A stretch of DNA of 11,865 nt from an uncultured Ruminococcus sp. (GTDB lineage Bacteria > Bacillota > Clostridia > Oscillospirales > Ruminococcaceae). Each line of letters opens with the position of its first letter. The first letter of the stretch is position 1. Under the pieces are notes generated by a model. It worked only from the letters and a program-made list of their open reading frames with translations, was not told the origin of the DNA and made no database searches. This document shows, piece after piece, positions 6,629 to 11,865 of the stretch. The DNA is taken from positions 1 through 11,865 of the forward strand of contig CAMWJT010000026.1 in assembly GCA_947174625.1 (NCBI GenBank). Direction: 5' to 3'. Position numbers and translations under genes: made by a program.

Positions 6629-7240
6629 ATGCAGAAAATAAATTATGATCTGGAAATGATGAAAATTCTGGATTCCGGCAAACCGGATGTATTATTACAT
6701 GTCTGCTGTGCGCCGTGTTCGAGTGCCGTCCTGGAGCGGATTGCTCAGCAAGCCAATCTGACATTGTTTTTTTACAATCCGAATATTATTCCAGAATCCG
6801 AATATCAATACAGATTGCAGGAGTTACAGCGACTTGTCCGGGAGATGCCCTGTGCGCAGGGGATTGCCATTCTGGAGGGGGAGTATCATCCTGAAAAATT
6901 CCTGGAATTCGCCCAGGCATTAGCCGAAGAGCCGGAACGTGGCGCACGCTGTCAGAAATGTATTGCCATGCGTCTGGAAGAGACTGCCAGACAAGCACAG
7001 ATTCTGGGAGCTGATTATTTTGCAACGACGCTGACATTAAGTCCGCATAAAGATGCTTTCTTTATTAATACAGCAGGTTATGCCATTGCACAGAATTATG
7101 CCGTAAATTGGATGCCGTCGGATTTCAAGAAGAAAAACGGCTATCTGCGTTCTATCGAATTATCAAGAGAATACTGTTTGTACCGGCAGGACTTCTGCGG
7201 TTGTCCGTTTTCCAGAAAATTAAAACACCCTGAAAATTAA
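6629..7240 (+). CDS. queH: Epoxyqueuosine reductase QueH
   Basis: QueH (formerly DUF208) carries out the last step of queuosine synthesis, reducing epoxyqueuosine at tRNA position 34, and replaces the cobalamin-dependent QueG. Counted from ATG at 6629 (203 aa), the hallmark cysteines are C26, C27 and C30 (HVCCAPC), C108 and C111 (ARCQKC), and C190 and C192 (YRQDFCGC). These supply the iron-sulfur cluster and the adjacent iron site. TTLTLSPHK (about 133-141) and DFKKKNGYLRS (165-175) are also family motifs. An in-frame GTG at 6620 would add three residues, but AGGTGA (6618-6623), a perfect anti-Shine-Dalgarno match, is well placed for the ATG and overlaps that GTG. The stop codon lies inside the loop of the terminator hairpin. 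Other queuosine genes are not in the window. Confidence 0.96.
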   Translation: MQKINYDLEMMKILDSGKPDVLLHVCCAPCSSAVLERIAQQANLTLFFYNPNIIPESEYQYRLQELQRLVREMPCAQGIAILEGEYHPEKFLEFAQALAEEPERGARCQKCIAMRLEETARQAQILGADYFATTLTLSPHKDAFFINTAGYAIAQNYAVNWMPSDFKKKNGYLRSIELSREYCLYRQDFCGCPFSRKLKHPEN

Positions 7241-7256
7241 TCCAGGGTGTTTTTTT
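7222..7256. terminator. Terminator overlapping the queH stop codon, probably bidirectional
   Basis: A perfect 11-bp stem (AAAACACCCTG 7222-7232 with CAGGGTGTTTT 7243-7253) closes a 10-base loop and continues into a T-run ending at 7256. The left arm is within the last codons of queH, and its TAA stop (7238-7240) is in the loop. On the minus strand the hairpin is followed by TTTTAATTTT and lies immediately after the stop of the convergent sensor gene, so it can serve both. Confidence 0.9.
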
Positions 7257-7260
7257 ATCT

Positions 7261-8508
7261 TCAATTTTTTAGTATTTTCACAATTTCATCATAGGTTTTG
7301 TCAATATCCAGTGCAATTTCTTCTATTGCATGTTCATTCTGGAATTGTTCATATGCCTGGACTGTGATTTCTTGATGATTTAATTCATATCGGCTGTAAC
7401 TGCCGTCTGTGTTGATTTCTTCCTCCTGAGGAATGCCGTCATTATTATCATCATGGAACATATAACTTTTCAGCATGGCTGTTTCTTCCAGGGTATGTTC
7501 TGGAGTAATTGTCAGAAAACATTCATAATAAATCAATCCGGCAAACTCCGTAAAGGAATAAGTGATACAGTTGTCAAACGGATAAATACTGTAGCCCATA
7601 TTACCGCCTGCGCCGTAGGGATAGCGATCCATAAGTGTATAGATCTGGTCGTCTGCATAAGAATACATATCCATCCAGCTACTAAGATGATTGATGATTA
7701 ATTCCGGTGTACCGTCTTTGTCAATATCATATAAGCCATATCTGACGAGATCGCTGTCAAATTCCCGGTGATCGTTTTCACAGATTTCCAGATAGGCAGT
7801 CAGATAAGCAGGTCTTGTTGTGACTGGCTCTGTTTCTGTCCGGATCGTTTCAACAGGCGGAACAGTTGCGTCCGGTTCTGTGACGGGTGGTTCTGTCACT
7901 GCAACAGGTGCTGTGTCTGCATCTGTCATGACGGGTTCTGTTGCAGAGATCACCGTTTCTTTGTGTATCGGTGGTATTGTGGTTGTTGCTGTTGTTGAAG
8001 TTGTTGTAATTGCTGTGATTGCGGTTACTGGAGCTGTTTGCGTGGTGGTGTACGTCGTTGTCATTGTCGTATCCGCATTAGTTGCTATGACAACGAGCGC
8101 TTGTGTTGTGATCGAAGTTTCAGAAGAAGTTGTGCTTTCCGTTGGATTGGTTGTGTTGCTTTCTGCTACAAATTTTAATTCTTCTGCTTCTTCTGACGGC
8201 GTTTGCAGACGTGTTAATTTCCAGATGCCCCCGATCGTTCCGCCCATGAAAATTGCACAAGCCGCTGCCATGCCCAGCGTTCTTGCCCAGGGGATAGCTC
8301 TTGCACCCGGTGTGTGATATGTCTCTGCAATCATTTCTTGTTTTCCTGCTTTCTGATTCTGATGTTGCATGCTATGTCTCCTTTCGCAGATCTGCTGATA
8401 AATTTTTTCTTTGGTTGCCTGATCCGTCGCCGGATATTCGTCCGCAATCCGTTTTGCAGTCTGTTCGTCCAGATGATGCAGGAGTTTCCGGATTTTTTTC
8501 TGATTCAT
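7261..8508 (-). CDS. Putative membrane anti-sigma factor / sensor with Thr-rich stalk and extracellular Ca-loop domain
   Basis: I cannot assign this 415-aa protein to a named family. Its architecture is clear: residues 1-75 are charged and cytoplasmic (helical, KLLHHLDEQTAKRIADEY near 8-25, where an anti-sigma domain would sit); about 76-97 form one TM helix; 117-233 are a Thr/Pro/Val-rich stalk, probably extracellular and possibly glycosylated; 234-415 form a C-terminal domain. That domain has two acidic loops: D261-x-D263-x-D265-G-x-x-E269 and D353-x-N355-x-D357-G ending at E364, the second with EF-hand spacing. YDIDxDGxPELI is, from memory, common in secreted Ruminococcus/Clostridium proteins. 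The ATG at 8508 has GGAGG eight bases upstream, overlapping the end of the ECF sigma gene 11 bases away. Coupling to an ECF sigma gene strongly suggests it holds that sigma factor at the membrane until an outside signal arrives. That role is inference. Confidence 0.72.
   Translation of the reverse strand: MNQKKIRKLLHHLDEQTAKRIADEYPATDQATKEKIYQQICERRHSMQHQNQKAGKQEMIAETYHTPGARAIPWARTLGMAAACAIFMGGTIGGIWKLTRLQTPSEEAEELKFVAESNTTNPTESTTSSETSITTQALVVIATNADTTMTTTYTTTQTAPVTAITAITTTSTTATTTIPPIHKETVISATEPVMTDADTAPVAVTEPPVTEPDATVPPVETIRTETEPVTTRPAYLTAYLEICENDHREFDSDLVRYGLYDIDKDGTPELIINHLSSWMDMYSYADDQIYTLMDRYPYGAGGNMGYSIYPFDNCITYSFTEFAGLIYYECFLTITPEHTLEETAMLKSYMFHDDNNDGIPQEEEINTDGSYSRYELNHQEITVQAYEQFQNEHAIEEIALDIDKTYDEIVKILKN
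7810..8160 (-). repeat. Low-complexity Thr-codon region of the sensor stalk
   Basis: This stretch encodes residues 117-233, dominated by ACA/ACT/ACC codons with Pro, Val and Ala. On the plus strand it appears as runs of GTTGTT- and TGTTG-like triplets, densest at about 7975-8070. Units are in frame, so slippage would change stalk length without breaking the gene. The long antisense reading frames here are composition artefacts. Confidence 0.6.
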
Positions 8509-8519
8509 CGTAATCCCTC

Positions 8520-9080
8520 CTAAACTGTGAATTTTCTTTCAAGTAATTTGCTTTTCAGACGTTTTAATGCTCTGGCACACCGCACCCGGACTGCGACTGG
8601 ATTTAATTTCACAGTCTGGGCAATTTCCGTCGCATTATGATTGTAAAAAAATTTCTGAATCAGAATCGTTGCATCCGGTTCGCCCAGTTCTGCAATGCAG
8701 TCTAATAAAATCCGGGTCTGTTCGGATTGTTCCGTCAGATCTTCAATATTTTCATCTGAAGAAATCTGATTCAGATTTTCTTCTTCCAGAAAAATCTGAT
8801 TTTTTGCTCTGGCTTGCAACTGCTTGCCTGCATTGATTGCCTTGTGTTTCGCAATTGTCCCGATATAAGCTTTTAACGAACCATCATAATCCGGATTGTA
8901 ATGCGTGAACACTTCTACAAAACAGTCAATGACACATTCTTCCATATCTTCCCGACTGCCGACATTGTAGAGTCTATGACAGACAATCGCATAGACATAA
9001 TTGTAATACATGTCAAACAGTTCTCTTTCTCCTTTTTCGGGTTGCTCTTTCAGCAAGCAACGGACTTCTTGTTCTGTCAT
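8520..9080 (-). CDS. ECF-family RNA polymerase sigma factor
   Basis: Counted from the ATG at 9080, this 186-aa protein has the two domains of an extracytoplasmic-function sigma factor: region 2 at about 20-85 (FDMYYNYVYAIVCHRLYN, then EDMEECVIDCFVEVF and a K/A-rich DNA-melting end) and region 4 at about 124-182, with the -35-binding helix-turn-helix in ATEIAQTVKLNPVAVRVRCARALKRLK (150-176). The linker (90-123) is acidic and polar. A longer frame begins at an ATG at 9110, but AAAGGGGGG (9090-9098) lies nine bases before the 9080 ATG and would be inside the longer version, so 9080 is preferred. The next gene starts 11 bases downstream and encodes the probable membrane anti-sigma factor. Such sigma factors usually activate their own operon and a small envelope or secretion regulon; the regulon here is unknown. 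Confidence 0.92.
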   Translation of the reverse strand: MTEQEVRCLLKEQPEKGERELFDMYYNYVYAIVCHRLYNVGSREDMEECVIDCFVEVFTHYNPDYDGSLKAYIGTIAKHKAINAGKQLQARAKNQIFLEEENLNQISSDENIEDLTEQSEQTRILLDCIAELGEPDATILIQKFFYNHNATEIAQTVKLNPVAVRVRCARALKRLKSKLLERKFTV

Positions 9081-9108
9081 GCAGTATGTCCCCCCTTTCA
9101 TCCTATAC

Positions 9109-9136
9109 ATACAATTTCTGTGGACGGAGTGTTACA
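9109..9136 (-). promoter_or_regulatory. Possible autoregulated ECF promoter
   Basis: Read on the minus strand, TGTAAC (9136-9131) resembles the AAC-containing -35 of many ECF sigma promoters. A -10 would fall around 9109-9114, and a start site near 9100-9105 would give a leader of about 20-25 bases to the ATG at 9080. No clear CGTC/CGTA -10 lies at the right spacing; CGTC occurs too close. Its position before an ECF sigma gene is the main argument. Confidence 0.3.
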
Positions 9137-9152
9137 TATTTTTTCAAAAAAT

Positions 9153-9189
9153 AAAAAAAATCTGATATACTAAATTCAGCATATCAGAT
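9153..9189 (-). terminator. AT-rich hairpin with T-run upstream of the ECF sigma gene
   Basis: ATCTGATAT (9160-9168) and ATATCAGAT (9181-9189) form a perfect 9-bp inverted repeat with a 12-base loop. On the minus strand the stem is followed directly by T8, ATTTTTTG and so on, giving the shape of a weak intrinsic terminator or attenuator. It sits between the start of the divergent lipoprotein region and the sigma gene promoter area, where no minus-strand gene needs ending. It could insulate the operon, attenuate a longer leader, or be an operator. Confidence 0.5.
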
Positions 9190-9257
9190 ATTATGAGCTA
9201 TCGCAATTTTTCACAAATTAGGTTACAGAAATTTGTTGATTATTTTACCATACATTT

Positions 9258-9285
9258 TTGTGTTCTCAATCGTATGATATATAAT
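9258..9285 (+). promoter_or_regulatory. Probable promoter of the 9312 lipoprotein gene
   Basis: TATAAT at 9280-9285 is perfect. The best -35 is TTGTGT (9258-9263) with a 16-base spacer, matching consensus only in its first half. The start site would fall near 9292, just before the ribosome binding site AAGGAG (9297-9302). The weak -35 may mean that an activator is needed. Confidence 0.5.
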
Positions 9286-9311
9286 ATTATATCAAGAAGG
9301 AGCGATCTATT

Positions 9312-10439
9312 ATGAAAAAAATGCTAGTGATGCTTGCTGTTGTCACAGTGTTACTGACGGGGTGCGGACAGTCCGGAGCATCAGAAATTTCTGGAATTTC
9401 CGGAATTGAATCAGAGAGTGATTTCACAGACAAAATGATTTCTGAAATCCATATCCATGAAATCGGCGGTGAGGACGGAAGAGACCAGGACTGGAGCATT
9501 TTAAATGCAGATGGCTGTAATAGTATCATTTTCACAGATCACAGAATGCAAACCGAATTGACTTATCATGTATCAGACGAAGATTTTCGGATTCTTATGG
9601 ATACGAATTTTGCAGAATATATCGGAATCAAAGCTGATATGGAAAATATAGTGGATGCTGTCTATGATACAATCGAAATTATCTATGATGACGGTACGGA
9701 AGATACCGCTGAGATCTATATCCCTGCGTTATGGGATAAATTATATGAAATCATGGGTACATACGAGCCGGAGAAATCATTTCCTGAAACCGGAACAATT
9801 GGTAAGTATGTATACACAATAGACAATGATATGCCGGGTTCACCTGAAACCAGACGGGAAAGGGGTTATTATTTTGAGGAAGAAAACAGCCCGGATTCTC
9901 CGCTTTTTGTCTATCTGTGCAGTGGTGAACAAACACTGGGGGCAGATATTGCTATCTCTGATCTGAGTGTTGACGGCGATAAACTCATCATCACAGTGAC
10001 GGAAACTTTTGACGATACCACCTATAATTATGATGCAGTGGATTGTCCACAGTGCATGATTGAGATCCGTCCGAAGCCTGAAACGGTCGAAGTCAGGAGT
10101 ACAAACGGTGTGGATGTTCCCTATAGGGATATATCATTATATTACAAAGAAATCAGTCAGGAAGATATTGTATCTGATGAAGAGCATGGTATCAAATATG
10201 CAAAAAATCAATTGTTAATCAGTACATTTCCTGAAACGGAAAAGACAGAAGTCGAAACAATCCTAGAAGAAATTGATGCTGAAATTGTTGGATATATCGA
10301 ACTCACGGGGGATTATCAGATTGCGTTCCGGGATGATAAATCACTGGAAGAACTGCAAGCGATGGCTGATTATCTGTACAGCTATTCTTTTGTGATGAAT
10401 GTGACATTGAATATGATCGCTGATGTTACAGTTGATTGA
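9312..10439 (+). CDS. Lipoprotein with PrcB_C-like and protease-propeptide-like regions
   Basis: This 375-aa lipoprotein has the lipobox LLTGC (14-18, lipidated Cys18) after a short basic, hydrophobic leader, so it should be anchored to the outer face of the membrane. Residues ~70-150 (YHVSDEDFRILMDTNFAEY, then an IEIIYDDGT strand) are a domain I do not recognise. Residues ~186-262 resemble PrcB_C, a domain named from the PrcB protein of the Treponema PrtP protease complex: SGEQTLGADIAISDLSVDGDKLIITVTE, a two-Cys stretch (DCPQC 244-248), then MIEI and VEVRS. Residues ~293-372 (KYAKNQLLISTF, ILEEIDAEIVGYIELTGDYQIAF, LEELQAMADYL) look like the N-terminal propeptide of clostridial subtilisin-like (S8) proteases, but no protease domain follows. 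Together these suggest a protease chaperone or inhibitor. Domain calls are from memory of patterns, so moderate confidence. AAGGAG precedes the ATG by nine bases. No clear terminator follows. Confidence 0.78.
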   Translation: MKKMLVMLAVVTVLLTGCGQSGASEISGISGIESESDFTDKMISEIHIHEIGGEDGRDQDWSILNADGCNSIIFTDHRMQTELTYHVSDEDFRILMDTNFAEYIGIKADMENIVDAVYDTIEIIYDDGTEDTAEIYIPALWDKLYEIMGTYEPEKSFPETGTIGKYVYTIDNDMPGSPETRRERGYYFEEENSPDSPLFVYLCSGEQTLGADIAISDLSVDGDKLIITVTETFDDTTYNYDAVDCPQCMIEIRPKPETVEVRSTNGVDVPYRDISLYYKEISQEDIVSDEEHGIKYAKNQLLISTFPETEKTEVETILEEIDAEIVGYIELTGDYQIAFRDDKSLEELQAMADYLYSYSFVMNVTLNMIADVTVD

Positions 10440-10519
10440 TAGATAATTAATTGAAGTTATTTATTTGATTTAGTATCTAAAAAATATTATTTTGTAAATA
10501 TATTGTAATTATGAGCAGG

Positions 10520-10548
10520 TTGACTTTTTCAATCAGGTCTGGTATAAT
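10520..10548 (+). promoter_or_regulatory. Extended -10 promoter of the esterase-like lipoprotein gene
   Basis: TTGACT (10520-10525) and a perfect TATAAT (10543-10548) are 17 bases apart, and TGG directly before the -10 makes an extended TGnTATAAT. Transcription would start near 10555, about 49 bases before the ATG. A 7-bp inverted repeat (AATTTTC 10559-10565 / GAAAATT 10570-10576) would form a small hairpin at the very 5' end of the mRNA. Confidence 0.82.
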
Positions 10549-10603
10549 GTTAAATATTAATTTTCTCATGAAAATTGAAATCCAGAGACAGAAAGGAAAA
10601 ATC

Positions 10604-11865
10604 ATGAAAAAGGCAATTGTAATTTTTTTATTCATGACAATGTTGTTATCAGTCAGTGCTTGCAACAGTAACACAGAAAACAGTGAAAGCATGTCCACGG
10701 AGATCGTACAGACTGCTGAACCGATACAGCTTGTCAACAAAATGACGGAAACAGAGCGTTCAAGAGTGGATAAACATGCGCTTACACTTCTTGATGTGCC
10801 GGAAGAACCGTCAACAGAAGCAGAACCGGCTCAGACAGAGCATAAGGTCAGTGTGGAGTTCTATACACCAAGCATTGACGAGTGGCGTGAGAATATCGAG
10901 AGCTACCGTGACCATATGACCGATGAGGAATACGAAACGGCTATGGAGAATATCAGGATTGCCGAGGAAAAAGGTGAGAATGGCGGCAGTCCTTATGCTA
11001 GGATCATTCTTGTTGATGGATATCTCGTTCCGTACGCTGTTCCATACGCTGATCCTAATTATGATGGCGGGCTGATTGCATTCACCACCTCTACAATGGA
11101 TGAGAACGGTGAGTCCAAAACTGAGGAACTGTCGTTTGAATCATTTGAGGAGTATCTTGACTGGATCAGAAAAATGGATGCCGAATATGGGTATTCTGAT
11201 GAGATGATTGAACAGGATGTCCTTTATGTGCAGGTTGCCAATGAAGCTCTGAAAACAGGCGATTATGAGGTTTTACCTGAAGGCACAATCAATACAGAGG
11301 ATCCCTCGCTGTATTTGTGGTATGAGGAAGAGACTGGAGACTTTCGTGACCTTTGGGAGTATGACCGCAATGCTGTTGAAGCGATCAAGGATTCCATAGA
11401 CGAGATCAGTATCTACGACGAGGAGCTTGACAAAGAGTTTGTAGTTCATGTGACGCTGCCGCCGGATTACGACAAGGACAAGACCTATCCTGTATTCTTC
11501 CTGACGGATGGCATCTGGCGCTTTGGCAATCACACGGAGCTGAGAAAGGTCATAGAAGACGGCGAGGCTGCTCCTGTGATACTTGTCAGTATCTGGTATA
11601 GCTATAATGTCAACGATGCTGACGGGAATATCCGCTACTTTGATCTGGTGGTGAACCGTGATAAGATGCTCGATTTCATTACCGACAATCTTATGCCTTA
11701 CCTCTGCGAAAACTATCCTATCGACTGCGCCACCTCAACGCTGTACGGTCACTCGGACGGCGGTGTATTTGCTCATAATGCGCTGTTCAAGTCCGATCTC
11801 TATGAAAATCAGCCCTTTGGCAATTACATTATCGGAAGTCCTGCATTGTGGGGGCTGTATAACTA
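10604..11865 (+). CDS. Putative lipoprotein esterase (alpha/beta hydrolase, Esterase PF00756-like), cut by window end
   Basis: The frame opens with ATG at 10604 (AAAGGA at 10592-10597) and stays open for 420 codons to the window edge, so the 3' end is missing. It starts with a lipoprotein signal ending in SVSAC (Cys20), then an acidic Pro/Glu linker (~21-80) and a ~180-residue region I do not recognise, rich in Glu and Tyr (WRENIESYRDHMTDEEYETA near 94-113). From about 275 it resembles the putative esterase family (EstD, IroE, ferulic-acid esterase-like): a VHVTLPPDYDKDKTYPVFFLTDG core (281-303), then the nucleophile elbow GHSDGG (382-387) with Ser384, and GSPALWG (411-417), like the IroE-type SPSLWW. 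The acid and His of the triad would lie beyond the edge. A surface esterase acting on esterified polysaccharide or siderophore is possible; the substrate is unknown. Glu codons shift from mostly GAA in the first ~80 codons to mostly GAG afterwards. Confidence 0.8.
   Translation, partial: MKKAIVIFLFMTMLLSVSACNSNTENSESMSTEIVQTAEPIQLVNKMTETERSRVDKHALTLLDVPEEPSTEAEPAQTEHKVSVEFYTPSIDEWRENIESYRDHMTDEEYETAMENIRIAEEKGENGGSPYARIILVDGYLVPYAVPYADPNYDGGLIAFTTSTMDENGESKTEELSFESFEEYLDWIRKMDAEYGYSDEMIEQDVLYVQVANEALKTGDYEVLPEGTINTEDPSLYLWYEEETGDFRDLWEYDRNAVEAIKDSIDEISIYDEELDKEFVVHVTLPPDYDKDKTYPVFFLTDGIWRFGNHTELRKVIEDGEAAPVILVSIWYSYNVNDADGNIRYFDLVVNRDKMLDFITDNLMPYLCENYPIDCATSTLYGHSDGGVFAHNALFKSDLYENQPFGNYIIGSPALWGLYN

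Noticed and set aside
7820..8317. 165-residue Val/Thr/Ala-rich plus-strand frame
   Set aside because: It is the antisense of the Thr-rich stalk; ACN codons read backwards give Val and Ser/Gly codons. No ribosome binding site or domain supports it.
9108..9110. ATG at 9110 as start of the ECF sigma factor
   Set aside because: It would place the strong AAAGGGGGG ribosome binding site inside the coding region. The ten added residues are not typical of ECF sigma factors, and the probable promoter lies too close.
10440..10479. Possible terminator after the 9312 lipoprotein (TAGATA / TATCTA)
   Set aside because: The stem is only six A/T-rich pairs with a loop of nearly 30 bases, too weak to call.
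10477..10740. 87-residue minus-strand frame over the esterase promoter and signal peptide
   Set aside because: It covers a strong plus-strand promoter and the start of a well-supported lipoprotein; the hydrophobic stretch is the antisense of AT-rich DNA.

Overview
The window looks like a chromosomal segment of a Gram-positive, sporulation-capable Firmicute of the Clostridia, most likely a Ruminococcus-like (Oscillospiraceae) gut or rumen bacterium. This rests on a SpoIVB sporulation protease, an HPr with both regulatory phosphosites, a secreted BspA-type leucine-rich repeat protein ending in a dockerin-like calcium loop, lipoproteins with classical lipoboxes, AGGAGG-type ribosome binding sites and near-consensus TTGACA/TATAAT promoters. 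The genus is inference, since no rRNA or other marker gene is present.

Layout. At 1-560, a small phosphocarrier gene (HPr) has its own promoter and a bidirectional terminator, and it converges on spoIVB (559-1833, minus). A 316-base divergent intergenic region follows, with a nested palindrome and a forespore-sigma-like -10 on the spoIVB side and a strong housekeeping promoter on the other. That promoter drives a secreted LRR protein (2150-4021). After its terminator come two translationally overlapping RNA methyltransferase genes, a TrmN6-like enzyme and RsmI (4076-5673). A second strong promoter then drives a membrane-anchored amidase-like protein and the epoxyqueuosine reductase QueH (5763-7240), ending in a hairpin whose loop contains the queH stop codon.

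On the minus strand, 9080 back to 7261 is a two-gene ECF sigma factor / single-pass membrane protein operon. The second protein has a short charged cytoplasmic part, one TM helix, a ~115-residue Thr-rich stalk and an extracellular domain with two acidic calcium-type loops. It is best read as the cognate anti-sigma factor or sensor. Divergent from it are two separately promoted lipoprotein genes: one (9312-10439) combines a PrcB_C-like domain with a stretch resembling the propeptide of subtilisin-type proteases, and the other (10604 to the window edge, incomplete) carries a putative alpha/beta-hydrolase esterase domain with a GHSDGG nucleophile elbow.

The left half is mainly ordinary housekeeping genes (RNA modification, PTS signalling, sporulation) interleaved with cell-surface proteins. 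The right third, 7261-11865, is the least conventional: a transmembrane signalling pair next to two secreted lipoproteins of unclear role. If the window holds something undescribed, the best candidates are this sigma/sensor pair, with its hairpin-containing upstream region, and the propeptide-like lipoprotein beside it. No CRISPR array, IS element, tRNA or rRNA was seen.
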